In this document: positions 43,561 through 52,261 of the stretch, piece by piece
Numbering within the stretch: the stretch's first letter is position 1
Layout of the letters: each line of letters opens with the position of its first letter
Assembly (NCBI GenBank): GCA_016234595.1
Contig: JACRBG010000035.1
Coordinates: forward strand, 1 to 64,000
Direction of reading: 5' to 3'
Length of the DNA: 64,000 nt
Origin: Chloroflexota bacterium
GTDB lineage: Bacteria; Chloroflexota; Anaerolineae; Aggregatilineales; J027
Notes under the pieces: generated by a model
What the model was told of the DNA's origin: nothing
The model's database searches: none
What the model saw: only the letters and a program-made list of their open reading frames with translations
Made by a program: the position numbers and the translations under genes

Positions 43561-44979
43561 ATGAACAAACTTCTTGCTAAATTTACGAAACGACCTAGCC
43601 GATTTGATTCCATTATTTTAGGCACAATCGGGGCGTTGCTTGTGGTTATCGCAGGGCTGATTTTATTAGGTGATACCACAGGTGTGCGGGTAGTCCATCA
43701 CAGCCCTAATAGCCTTGCATCGGCTGATGCTGCGATTCGGCTGGAATTTGATAGGCCGATGGTGGCACAATCGGTGGAAGATCGGTTTAGCATTACGCCG
43801 ATGGTGGAAGGGCATTTTGAATGGGCTAATCGCAAAGAATTGGTGTTTCGACCTGATGCCCCCTTAAATCCGGGCCAAAAATACGCGGTGCTGGTCAAGG
43901 CCGGAGCGGAAAGTGATGAACACAGCACGCTGTCGGAAGATTTCCAGTTCAATTTCACTATCCGCCTGCCCCAAATGGCCTATCTAGGGCCGTTTACTAA
44001 ACCCATCCGTAATTTGCAATGGATGGATTTGCAGACAGGGCGTACCGAACAGTTGACCGATGAGGCGGGCGGGGTGACAGATTTTGCGATCAGCCCCGAT
44101 GGCAAATGGGTGGCATATACGGTGGATCGTACCGCGACGGCCTCGGATATATGGGCGCTCAATTTTGAAAGCCGCGAGCATATCCAATTGACCAATTGCG
44201 CCGAGGGGCAGGCGACGTGTTATGACCCCGCGTGGGGGCCAAATAATCAAGTGGTGGCCTATACACGGCAAGAATTGGCGGCGGGGCTTAACCCAGCTAC
44301 AGCCAAACGGGCATGGGTCGTAGATGTGAATACAGGTGAGTCGCGGTTATTGATTGACGATGAAACGCTGGTTGGGTTTGCACCGAAGTGGTCACCGGAT
44401 GGCAAATGGGTGGCGATTGTATTGGCAACGGCTAATCCACCGGGGATTCTGTTATATGAGTTTGAGACGGCACAGTCGGTATTTGTAGCAACCCCACAGG
44501 GCGTGCCGGGGGTATTTTCACCAGACAGCGGTTGGTATGCCTATTCAAAATTGGCCTATGGCGCGGCGGATACGACCTATTATTCACATCTGGCGATGAT
44601 TAATCTCAATAACTTAGCCAGCCACAGCGAAATTTCAATTAGTGGGGAGACGGAAAACCCAGTGGATGATTTGCAGGCTGCCTTTCATCCCGATGGCACA
44701 AAACTAGCGGTGGTGCGACGCTATCTGGACAACCGCTATACGCAGGGTGGACAATTGTATCTAGTGGATATGACCACTTTTGAAGCGACACCCCTTGTGG
44801 TTGATGCGGCGTACAGTCATGGGGCAATCAATTGGAGCAAGGACGGTCATCTGTTGTTGTTCCAACGCTATAATCTGGAAACGAGAGAAGATCCGACGGA
44901 AATTTGGATGGTCAATATTACGACAGGTGAATTGGAGCAAGTAGTAGCAGATGGCTTTTTGCCGCGCTTCTTGCCATAG
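43561..44979 (+). CDS. Membrane-anchored TolB-like WD40/PD40 protein with Ig-like domain
   Basis: This 472-residue protein has an N-terminal anchor helix (residues 18-37, SIILGTIGALLVVIAGLILL). A bacterial Ig-like SbsA-type domain follows (about 45-140, AAIRLEFDRPMVAQSVEDRF). A TolB/PD40 propeller comes next, with blades ending in DFAISPDGKWVAYT, PKWSPDGKWVAIV and AAFHPDGTKLAVV. It probably sits outside the membrane. It lies 12 bp before the thioredoxin gene and may be part of one envelope operon that ends with the OmpR regulator. Its role is unknown. Confidence 0.8.
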   Translation: MNKLLAKFTKRPSRFDSIILGTIGALLVVIAGLILLGDTTGVRVVHHSPNSLASADAAIRLEFDRPMVAQSVEDRFSITPMVEGHFEWANRKELVFRPDAPLNPGQKYAVLVKAGAESDEHSTLSEDFQFNFTIRLPQMAYLGPFTKPIRNLQWMDLQTGRTEQLTDEAGGVTDFAISPDGKWVAYTVDRTATASDIWALNFESREHIQLTNCAEGQATCYDPAWGPNNQVVAYTRQELAAGLNPATAKRAWVVDVNTGESRLLIDDETLVGFAPKWSPDGKWVAIVLATANPPGILLYEFETAQSVFVATPQGVPGVFSPDSGWYAYSKLAYGAADTTYYSHLAMINLNNLASHSEISISGETENPVDDLQAAFHPDGTKLAVVRRYLDNRYTQGGQLYLVDMTTFEATPLVVDAAYSHGAINWSKDGHLLLFQRYNLETREDPTEIWMVNITTGELEQVVADGFLPRFLP

Positions 44980-44990
44980 GACACTGGAAT

Positions 44991-45629
44991 ATGGGAACGG
45001 GACATTCGTTTTTTAGAGCATGGATGGTGCTGTTGATTTTGCCGATTATTGGCATTATCGGGATGGTATTGATGATTACCAGTGATGATACCCATGCGCC
45101 CCGCGTCAAAAATACGATTTCTGATCGGGTCACGCCTGTTCCACAAACCTTTATTCCGCCCACGCCGCCAACTGCCACCGCGCAACCGTCTATCATTGAC
45201 CAACCCGCCCCAGCGCTTGAACTGACCACGTTGGATGGACAGCCGTTTCATGTGCAGGATTATGCAGGGCAACGGATTGTGTTGAATTTTTGGGCGTCGT
45301 GGTGTGTGCCGTGCGTGGATGAAATGCCAGAATTGCAAAAATATAGTGATGCACAAGGCAAAAATGGGGTCAGGGTGATTGCCGTGACCGACCCGAACAA
45401 TGGGCAGACCCTAGCCGATGTGCAAAAGTTTTTAGTGGATCACGATTTGACGTTAGAAGTTGGTCTCGACCAAGAGATGGCCTATCATTATGCGATGGGG
45501 GTGTTTGCCCTACCCCTGACCTATTTGATTGATGAAACGGGCGTAGTGAGGGCGTATTTGATCGGGCAACTTACGGCTGATCGTCTCAATGATGAGATAA
45601 CACGGGTGTTTGGCCCCAACCCTTCCTAA
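44991..45629 (+). CDS. Membrane-anchored TlpA-like thioredoxin
   Basis: This 212-residue protein has an N-terminal membrane helix (about residues 10-30), a Pro/Thr linker (PPTPPTATAQP) and a TlpA/ResA-like thioredoxin domain. The active site is Cys105-Val-Pro-Cys108 in NFWASWCVPCVDEMPEL, and the cis-proline region is ALPLTYLIDETGVV. Such proteins reduce disulfides outside the cytoplasmic membrane, for example during cytochrome c maturation. No cytochrome genes are nearby. It starts 11 bp after the TolB-like gene and ends 2 bp before the Lgt-like gene. Confidence 0.9.
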   Translation: MGTGHSFFRAWMVLLILPIIGIIGMVLMITSDDTHAPRVKNTISDRVTPVPQTFIPPTPPTATAQPSIIDQPAPALELTTLDGQPFHVQDYAGQRIVLNFWASWCVPCVDEMPELQKYSDAQGKNGVRVIAVTDPNNGQTLADVQKFLVDHDLTLEVGLDQEMAYHYAMGVFALPLTYLIDETGVVRAYLIGQLTADRLNDEITRVFGPNPS

Positions 45630-45631
45630 AA

Positions 45632-46408
45632 ATGCCCCATCTGACGATTGCACAATTTTTTGGTCTCCAATTCAGCATTGGGATTATAGCAGGGCTGGTA
45701 GCAGTTGCTTGGTCAGCGGCCCAGCAACCCACTCGGCGCATTGGGGCATGGCTGGATGTGGCACTGGCAGCATTGGCCGGGGGATTAATCGCGGCGCGGG
45801 TGGTGTATGTGGTGATGGATTGGAACTACTTCCGCTATTTCCCTGAAGATTGGATAGATGTGTGGTATGGCGGGGTAGAATGGCACAGTGGATTAATTGG
45901 GGGATGGATAGCCGCGTTATTGATGGCTCGGTTGCGAAAAGTGCCGTTGGCGGTGTTTAGCGATGCACTGGCACTGGCTTTGCCTTTGGGGTTAATGGGG
46001 GGTTGGTGGGCGTGCCGACACGCCGGTTGTGGCTGTGGTAAGGTCGTTAATCCACAAGCCAATGTACCAAACTGGTTGACGGGGCATCTGATTGACTTGG
46101 CAGGTGATGTCACGCTCCGTTATGAAGTGCAGGTTTTTGGCATTGGGGCGGCATTGATGGTGCTACTGGGGGTCACTTGGCTGACCGTACATGAACGAGG
46201 AGCCGGGTATCGGCTGTGGGGAGTTTTGTTTTGCATCGGGTTGACCAGCTATATGCTTGGCTTTTGGGCAGGTAATCCATCGGATATGGTGGGAGGCCAA
46301 CGAACAGGCCAAATTTTTGATCTGGGCCTAATGATTTTTAGCGGAGTTATCGGCTTTGGGATATGGTTTTATAGACGAAAATTCAAAAGGGGCATAGGTG
46401 ATGGCTGA
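45632..46408 (+). CDS. Lgt-like membrane protein with altered active-site motif
   Basis: This 258-residue protein has about seven membrane helices and the prolipoprotein diacylglyceryl transferase layout. EWHSGLIGGWIAA carries the His of the Lgt HGG-type motif. The signature G-R-x-x-N-F is replaced by GGWWACRHAGCGCGK, so the usual arginine position is Gly, with a Cys-x4-Cys-x-Cys cluster after it. A related Lgt-like group carries Gly-Arg-x-Gly-Cys-Phe followed by Cys-Cys, so this could be a divergent member with another function. It lies 2 bp after a thioredoxin and overlaps the OmpR gene by 8 bp. Confidence 0.75.
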   Translation: MPHLTIAQFFGLQFSIGIIAGLVAVAWSAAQQPTRRIGAWLDVALAALAGGLIAARVVYVVMDWNYFRYFPEDWIDVWYGGVEWHSGLIGGWIAALLMARLRKVPLAVFSDALALALPLGLMGGWWACRHAGCGCGKVVNPQANVPNWLTGHLIDLAGDVTLRYEVQVFGIGAALMVLLGVTWLTVHERGAGYRLWGVLFCIGLTSYMLGFWAGNPSDMVGGQRTGQIFDLGLMIFSGVIGFGIWFYRRKFKRGIGDG

Positions 46409-47096
46409 AGAAACCATTCTCATTGTAGACGATGAGCAAAATATCATTGAACTCGCCAGCATGTACCTCAAAAAAGAGGGATTTCAAATCATCAGTGCGG
46501 GGGATGGGTTAACCGGATTAGAAATGGCCCAATCTGAAAATCCGACGCTGATTGTCTTGGATTTGATGCTGCCCGCATTGGACGGGTGGGAAGTCTGCAA
46601 AAAGCTACGGGCCGATTCGAATGTGCCCATTTTGATGCTGACAGCCCGCGACGACGATATTGATAAAATTGTAGGGTTGGAATTGGGCGCGGATGATTAT
46701 ATGACCAAGCCTTTCAATCCACGTGAATTGGTAGCCCGGGTCAAGGCGATTTTACGACGGCTTGAACCACGCTCGACAGGCCGTAATCTCCAACAAGCCA
46801 ATCAGAAAGTCTATGTAGGCAACATCATCATTGATGCCGCCTCACGCACAGTCCATGTAGGGGATCGGTTGGCTGATTTGCGGACGAAAGAATTTGATTT
46901 GCTGGTAGCACTAGTGGAAAACAAAGGCATTGTCCTCAGCCGCGAAAAACTACTGGATTTAGTATGGGGGTTCGACTTTTATGGGGAGACACGCACAGTA
47001 GACGTGCATGTGGCCCATCTGCGCCACAAATTGGAAGGTAGCACCGCCCCAATCGAAACCGTCTGGGGTATCGGGTATAAACTGGTGGAGCCGTAA
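46401..47096 (+). CDS. OmpR/PhoB-family response regulator
   Basis: This 231-residue transcription factor has an N-terminal receiver (ILIVDDEQN, phospho-acceptor Asp54 in VLDLMLP, TARDDD, Lys in TKPFNP). The C-terminal winged-helix DNA-binding domain (about 130-230) contains LRTKEFDLLVALVENKG, VLSREKLLDLVWG and TRTVDVHVAHLRHKLE. I chose ATG 46401 because AAGGGG lies 8 bp upstream. The stop overlaps the next ATG by one base. A histidine kinase on the opposite strand at 47805-48806 faces it and is the obvious candidate partner. Confidence 0.95.
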   Translation: MAEETILIVDDEQNIIELASMYLKKEGFQIISAGDGLTGLEMAQSENPTLIVLDLMLPALDGWEVCKKLRADSNVPILMLTARDDDIDKIVGLELGADDYMTKPFNPRELVARVKAILRRLEPRSTGRNLQQANQKVYVGNIIIDAASRTVHVGDRLADLRTKEFDLLVALVENKGIVLSREKLLDLVWGFDFYGETRTVDVHVAHLRHKLEGSTAPIETVWGIGYKLVEP

Positions 47097-47836
47097 TGTC
47101 GTTAACGCTTGAAAGACAAAATGCCTATCGCCAACGTTATGCTCAATTGACCCCCGGTTGGCAACCCGCCACCGAAGTCTATGCTTTTTTGATTCGGCAA
47201 TATTTGCAAAGTGGCATGCGGGTGTTAGATGTCGGGTGTGGGCGTGGGGGGGTATTTGAACAACTAGGGGCAGCGGTCGCTAACCCGATTGGGCTTGACC
47301 CCGATTGGCAATCCCTTGCTGAACACCGCCTGCACGATCTACCGCGTTTGGTGGCAACGGCGGATCATTTGCCGCTGGAAAATGCCTGTCTGGATATGGT
47401 GTTAAGCAGTTGGGTGTTGGAACATTTACCTGACCCCGACCATACCTTTGCGGAAACAGCACGGGTTTTGAAATTGGGGGGGTATTTTTTGTTCATCACG
47501 CCGAATGGACACAGCCTAGCCGCTAGTGTGAATCGCCTATTGAGGCCTTTGCAGCATACGCTTGTGCCTAAATTATATGGACGGGAAGAAGCAGATACGT
47601 TTAAGGTGATGTATCGCGCTAACAGCCGTCGAAAATTGGAGCAACTGGCACAAAAAGCGGGGTTTGAGGTGGTGGCGCTCCGCAGTATTAAAGACCCGAC
47701 CTATTTTGCTTTCCACCCAGTGCTATTCCGACTAAGTGTATGGTGGAGTCGCGTAGAACCGCTGGGAATGGCTGAACACTTGGTGGGGGTGTATCGTAAA
47801 GTGGCTAGCCCTCACCAATGGGCAGGACGACCATAA
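47096..47836 (+). CDS. SAM-dependent methyltransferase
   Basis: This 246-residue class I methyltransferase has motif I in VLDVGCGRGGVFEQLG (near residue 43), the acidic residue in GLDPDW, and MVLSSWVLEHLPDPDHTF and KLGGYFLFITPNGH. This places it in the Methyltransf_11 group, near ubiquinone/lipid or glycan methyltransferases. Translation is coupled to the regulator (TAATG overlap). Its last 32 bp overlap the end of the convergent histidine kinase gene. The acceptor is unknown. Confidence 0.88.
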   Translation: MSLTLERQNAYRQRYAQLTPGWQPATEVYAFLIRQYLQSGMRVLDVGCGRGGVFEQLGAAVANPIGLDPDWQSLAEHRLHDLPRLVATADHLPLENACLDMVLSSWVLEHLPDPDHTFAETARVLKLGGYFLFITPNGHSLAASVNRLLRPLQHTLVPKLYGREEADTFKVMYRANSRRKLEQLAQKAGFEVVALRSIKDPTYFAFHPVLFRLSVWWSRVEPLGMAEHLVGVYRKVASPHQWAGRP

Positions 47837-48806
47837 AGGTACTGCCCTGACCAACCTCGCTTTGAACCTCGACATGACCGCCGTGTTTTTCGACAATGGC
47901 TTTGACAATTGCCAAACCCAGCCCCATGCCCTCTTTGCGATGTTCTTGATGTTCTTCACTAGGGACACGATAGAAACGGTCAAAAATGAACGGCAGGTGA
48001 TCGTCGGGGATGCCAATACCGTTATCAGCGACGGCAACAGTGACAAAATGGCCCGCCTGTGAAACCGTGACATAAACGGATTTGCCCTTGCCTGAATATT
48101 TGATGGCGTTGATGATGAGGTTGTTAAAAACACGTTCGAGCCGATGGGGTTCACCAATAACCAGTGGGAGGTCAGGGCCAACACTGATATGCAAAGAGAC
48201 GCCGTGTGACTTGGCACGCTCCTCTAGGCTTTCAAGGGTGGCCTGCGCCAAATAGCCGATATTGACCCGCTGCCGATCCAGCGAAACACCCGAATCAATC
48301 CACGTAATATCTAACAGGTCGTTGAGGAGCATGTTGGTGCTGCGAACCGCTTGCTGCACACGCTGTAAAAATTGCAGTTGTTGGGGGGTGACTGCCCCGA
48401 CTTGGGTCACGAGTTCCGCATAACTTTTGATGGCTGAAATGGGTGTTCGCAAATCATGCACAACCATATATAACACGTCGGTACGCAATTGGTCATGATC
48501 GTGGAAATAAGAAATATCCTCAAAGGTAAAAATTAAGCCCCCTAGCGCGGTTGGTTTCATGCGGACACGGCAAAAGAGACGGTCATACAAAGCCACTTCA
48601 TGAAACTCGGCAGAAAAGTCGAGCGAGGCCAATATCCTTAGACCCTTGACCTCAGTCAAGCGACGCCCACTAATTTCAGGGGGAAAGTGAAAGAGTGTTT
48701 GGGCAACAGGATTTATATTTTTGATACACCCATTGTTGTCACAATAGATTGCGGCAATGCCAAATTCATCAAAAAGGGCAAGCGCCTGAGTTGGATTATC
48801 AATCAA
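47805..48806 (-). CDS. Soluble PAS histidine kinase
   Basis: This 333-residue protein has no membrane helix. A PAS domain spans residues 1-100 (IAAIYCDNNGCIKNINPVAQ). The HisKA dimerisation domain has phospho-acceptor His117 in MVVHDLRTPISAIKSYAE. The ATPase domain has N box NLIINAIKYS, G1 VADNGIGIP, F box FIFDRFYR and G2 GMGLGLAIVKAIVEKHGG. Its start overlaps the stop of the BtuF-like gene as ATGA, so both are made together. The likely partner is the OmpR-type regulator at 46401, which faces it. Because the kinase is soluble, its signal must be cytoplasmic or arrive through another protein. Confidence 0.93.
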   Translation of the reverse strand: MIDNPTQALALFDEFGIAAIYCDNNGCIKNINPVAQTLFHFPPEISGRRLTEVKGLRILASLDFSAEFHEVALYDRLFCRVRMKPTALGGLIFTFEDISYFHDHDQLRTDVLYMVVHDLRTPISAIKSYAELVTQVGAVTPQQLQFLQRVQQAVRSTNMLLNDLLDITWIDSGVSLDRQRVNIGYLAQATLESLEERAKSHGVSLHISVGPDLPLVIGEPHRLERVFNNLIINAIKYSGKGKSVYVTVSQAGHFVTVAVADNGIGIPDDHLPFIFDRFYRVPSEEHQEHRKEGMGLGLAIVKAIVEKHGGHVEVQSEVGQGSTFMVVLPIGEG

Positions 48807-49720
48807 TCGGATTTATCCTCGTGGGTGTGGCCCAATTTTTCGTGGACGTCTTCAACCATTGGTGGTAATTCGGTCAGAGTAAAAGCGAAACGAGTGCCAT
48901 GCCAACTGAGCAGGGAACCGTCTATTAGATAGATATTGTCGAGATGGGCGGCTGGAATGTCGAGTTGATAGAGTTCCTTGGCGTCGGCTTCTTGAAACAA
49001 ATAGGGTTCGTCGGGCAGCAAGATGAGTTCAGGTTGGGCGGCAACGATTTCCTCTAGGGTAATGCGAGGATAGCGCATATCGCGGCTAGAATCGGTAGGT
49101 AAAGGATCAACCTCCCCTAAATCGGCCTTGAGAGGGAATTGACGTTCGCGTTCGGCAAACACATTGTGCAGGCCAAAGATTTGCAACACGTCATGAAGGT
49201 AGGTTGCTTGGTTAAAGGTCATCCAAGGGTCGCGCCAAATGGGGACAAACGTGCGAATAGGTGGCTGACTAGACATCGCCAACCTGACCACATCTAAGGT
49301 TTTTTCCATAATTCGCACGCGCTCTGAGTAAGAGGCGTCGTCAAATACGTCCATGATTTCCCACAACACATTAATGGCGTCTTGCACGGTGCGAGGTTCA
49401 GTTACCCACAACGAAATGCCAGCCTGTTGTAACACTTCGGCGTCTTCTCGACGGTTTTCCTCGTGGTTCATCAGCACGAGGTCGGGGTGAAGCGCTATGA
49501 TTTTAGCAATATCGGGGTTTTTTGTACCCCCTACTTTTGGGATATTTTTTACACGGTCTTCGGGACGGGTACAATAATCGGTAACACCGACCAGCCGATG
49601 GCCCAAGTTGAGGTCAAAGAGGGATAGGGTTAGGCTGGGAACAAGCGACACCACCCGCTGTGGCACAAAATCCACCGGGTTAGGCATTGACCATTGATAA
49701 GATTGACCGGCGTCGCTCAT
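48803..49720 (-). CDS. BtuF-like helical-backbone binding protein without signal peptide
   Basis: This 305-residue protein of the PF01497-type fold resembles BtuF-like cobalamin or siderophore binders: RVVSLVPSLTLSLFDLNLGHRLVGVT, NIPKVGGTKNPDIAKIIALHPDLVL, and a C-terminal ILLPDEPYLF and IDGSLLSWHGTR. Members usually carry a signal peptide; here the N-terminus (MSDAGQSYQWSMPNPVDF) is polar with no hydrophobic stretch, so the protein is probably cytoplasmic. No permease or ATPase genes adjoin it. The start ATG is preceded by AAGGAGGGG, a very strong binding site. Its stop overlaps the kinase start. A ligand-sensing role is inference. Confidence 0.85.
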   Translation of the reverse strand: MSDAGQSYQWSMPNPVDFVPQRVVSLVPSLTLSLFDLNLGHRLVGVTDYCTRPEDRVKNIPKVGGTKNPDIAKIIALHPDLVLMNHEENRREDAEVLQQAGISLWVTEPRTVQDAINVLWEIMDVFDDASYSERVRIMEKTLDVVRLAMSSQPPIRTFVPIWRDPWMTFNQATYLHDVLQIFGLHNVFAERERQFPLKADLGEVDPLPTDSSRDMRYPRITLEEIVAAQPELILLPDEPYLFQEADAKELYQLDIPAAHLDNIYLIDGSLLSWHGTRFAFTLTELPPMVEDVHEKLGHTHEDKSD

Positions 49721-49748
49721 ATCCCCTCCTTATGCGTTATTCGCTGAT

Positions 49749-51038
49749 TTATAGGACGACCATCTGGTCACGTTCAGGGCCGACACTAATCATCGAGACC
49801 GGAATGCCCAGCAATTGTGAAATACGTTCAACATAACGACGGGCATTGAGGGGCAAATCTTCCCAGCGCCGTACTTGCATAATATCCTCTGACCAACCGG
49901 GCAATGTTTCATAGATAGGTTCGACTAATTCCATGTCGAGCAGGCTGGCGGGAAGGTCATCAATTTGACGATCACCCAACTGATAGGCTGTAGCGATTTT
50001 GAGGGACTCGAAGCCGCTTAAAACATCCAACTTGGTGAGAACCAACTCGGTAAAGCCATTGACCTGAGCCGCATAACGCAGGGCTACCATATCGAGCCAG
50101 CCACAGCGACGGGGGCGGCCTGTTGTTGTACCATATTCATCCCATGGCTTATCCCCCGTCCCACGCAGGCGGTTGCCAATTTCGTCATGCAGTTCAGTTG
50201 GCATGGGGCCGGAGCCGACACGGGTGCTAAAGGCTTTGGCAGCGCCAACCACACGATCTACAACGGTTGGGCCAAACCCAAGTCCGCTTAACGCCCCTGC
50301 GACTGATGGTGATGAACTGGTGACAAAAGGATAGTGGCCCAAATCTACATCGAGCAGGGTTCCCTGGGCGCCTTCACATAAAATACGCTGATTGTTTGCT
50401 AGGGCGTGATGGAGATAGGCGACGGTGTTGGTAATGTAGGGTTGGATTTGACGGGCGTATTCCACATATTCAGCAGCGATAGCGGTGGCGTCAAGGGGGG
50501 TACGATGATAAATACTGACCAACACCTGATTGGCTGCTTCGACTTGGCGATGGATTTGGTCGGCAAAACCCTCGACATCACGCATGGCATGGGCTTGGAT
50601 ACCTGAACGACGCACTTTATCAGTATAGGCAGGGCCAATACCGCGACGGGTTGTGCCAATTGAATCTCCAGCAAGAGCTTCTTCACTGGCGGTATCTAGA
50701 GCAATGTGGACAGGTGTGATAATCTGGGCGCGTTCGCTAATCAATAGACGGTCAGGGGTAAGGTGAAGGCCACGATCCGCCAAATATTTGAGTTCATCTA
50801 ATAATTTTTTGGGATTAATGACCATGCCATGCCCTAAAATGCAGACCACGCCATCATTCAAAATGCCGGAGGGGATTAAATGTAATTTATAAAGCGTGTC
50901 CTCAATCGTCACGCTATGTCCGGCATTATCACCCCCAGCGTAACGCGCAACAATGTTGGATTCACGGGCCAACCAATCAACCACACGGCCCTTACCTTCG
51001 TCACCCCACTGCGCCCCCACTAGAATTGTAACTGGCAT
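49749..51038 (-). CDS. purA: Adenylosuccinate synthetase
   Basis: PurA joins IMP and aspartate using GTP in the first committed step to AMP. The 429-residue protein has the P-loop GAQWGDEGKGRVVDWLA (residues 6-22), GHSVTIEDTLYKLHLIPSGIL, the IMP site SIGTTRRGIGPAYTDK, CEGAQGTLLDVDLGHYPFVTSS, and the aspartate loop TTTGRPRRCGWLD. Length and motifs are normal. The ATG follows GAGGAGC. It lies 23 bp after the fusion gene in transcript order, the stop of the latter being on the same strand side, and shares no obvious pathway with it. Confidence 0.97.
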   Translation of the reverse strand: MPVTILVGAQWGDEGKGRVVDWLARESNIVARYAGGDNAGHSVTIEDTLYKLHLIPSGILNDGVVCILGHGMVINPKKLLDELKYLADRGLHLTPDRLLISERAQIITPVHIALDTASEEALAGDSIGTTRRGIGPAYTDKVRRSGIQAHAMRDVEGFADQIHRQVEAANQVLVSIYHRTPLDATAIAAEYVEYARQIQPYITNTVAYLHHALANNQRILCEGAQGTLLDVDLGHYPFVTSSSPSVAGALSGLGFGPTVVDRVVGAAKAFSTRVGSGPMPTELHDEIGNRLRGTGDKPWDEYGTTTGRPRRCGWLDMVALRYAAQVNGFTELVLTKLDVLSGFESLKIATAYQLGDRQIDDLPASLLDMELVEPIYETLPGWSEDIMQVRRWEDLPLNARRYVERISQLLGIPVSMISVGPERDQMVVL

Positions 51039-51061
51039 TTTGCTCCTCTTTTTTAATTCGT

Positions 51062-52261
51062 TTATTCGCCGCTGCGGATCATTCCTTTACCCAGCGACAC
51101 AACAATCCGTTTATTGCCCCAAACTTCAACCGCCCCAGTGGGCAAAAAGGCTACGGCTGACCCCTGCGATAGGCCTAAGCCATAGGTATCGGGGTATTCA
51201 GCAAGGAAGCGGTGCATGGCATCGGCCTGCTGCTCATCATAATTGGGCAGGACAAGGGCTTGTTCTAACCAATTAAAACCACGCTGGCTTTCGTCGCCTT
51301 CTAAAATGGCATAACCCATCATGGCAGCCCCAGCGCCGATTGCTAAAACTGTTGCTCCGGCAGTATAGGCTTGACGAATCCCCGCCATCGCCGCGCCCGA
51401 CAGAGCCGCACGCAAACTTTCGATATTGGGGCCGTCGCCCAAAATGATAATGCCAGCTTCACTCAATTGTTGAATGACAAATTCAGGGTCTTCGGCGACA
51501 ACATCCATCAAATAACCGGTTCGGCCACCCAATTCATTAGCCCATGTCAAAAAATTGTCGGCCTCTTCGACATCACTGGCAGCCCAAATATAGGCCAGCG
51601 GGCCTTCGGAAACTGTGCGGCCCAAAACTTCGGTTAAAATTTCGATAGCGTCTTGGGTGCGGGCATCACCACCGCCAGCCAAAACTAGCCAGCCTTCACC
51701 TTCGCGCCAACGAAAAATACTCGATTGAGGCATCCCGTTATTTCGCTCTTTCTCTCGCAGTTTTGCTGTTTTTTCGGCTGTTTCTAATTTACCCGGCGGT
51801 AAAAATTTTTCAAGCCGTGTCCCTTTCATTTGGCGCAGCAAAAATAAATCCCAATCGCCATCGGGGACTTCTTCAAGCGTTAGGCGCTTGACCAATTCAT
51901 CATTACCCATATAGGCCCAAGCCAAGACCTCGGCCCCAGCTTCTGTTTCGACCAAGATAAGTTCACGCCGAAATATACAATCATCTGGGTGGCGCGGATC
52001 AAAGCCCTCCATGCGATCCAACTCCCCCAACATATCATAGTAGAAGCGGGGATGGAGAATCATCAGTTCGCCCTGCACCGTTTTGGAGCCGGGGGTCATG
52101 GCTGGATATGACCGCATCGAAAAGAGGGTCATGCCGCGGGCATGGGCAGGTTGTTCATAGACCGTGCGCCCACGTAAAAATACATAATTTTCTTGGCTAT
52201 GCCGAAGCGTACCATAGAAAAAAAAAGGGTATTGCTCTGAACTATTGGCCGGGTATGACAT
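51062..52261 (-). CDS. Gamma-glutamylcyclotransferase-like / S51-like fusion
   Basis: This 399-residue protein joins two domains. Residues 10-135 are a gamma-glutamylcyclotransferase (AIG2-like) domain beginning PFFFYGTLRHSQENYVFL, with Glu in RMEGFD. After a charged linker (about 160-185), residues 190-395 match a cyanophycinase/peptidase S51 fold: VLAGGGDARTQDA, YIWAASDVEEADNF, IIILGDGPNIESLRAAL, VLAIGAGAAMMG. The nucleophile of the GTSAGA motif is replaced by Gly309, so this part is probably not a serine peptidase. The start overlaps the amidohydrolase end by 20 bp. Function is unknown; peptide or poly-amino-acid turnover is inference. Confidence 0.75.
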   Translation of the reverse strand: MSYPANSSEQYPFFFYGTLRHSQENYVFLRGRTVYEQPAHARGMTLFSMRSYPAMTPGSKTVQGELMILHPRFYYDMLGELDRMEGFDPRHPDDCIFRRELILVETEAGAEVLAWAYMGNDELVKRLTLEEVPDGDWDLFLLRQMKGTRLEKFLPPGKLETAEKTAKLREKERNNGMPQSSIFRWREGEGWLVLAGGGDARTQDAIEILTEVLGRTVSEGPLAYIWAASDVEEADNFLTWANELGGRTGYLMDVVAEDPEFVIQQLSEAGIIILGDGPNIESLRAALSGAAMAGIRQAYTAGATVLAIGAGAAMMGYAILEGDESQRGFNWLEQALVLPNYDEQQADAMHRFLAEYPDTYGLGLSQGSAVAFLPTGAVEVWGNKRIVVSLGKGMIRSGE

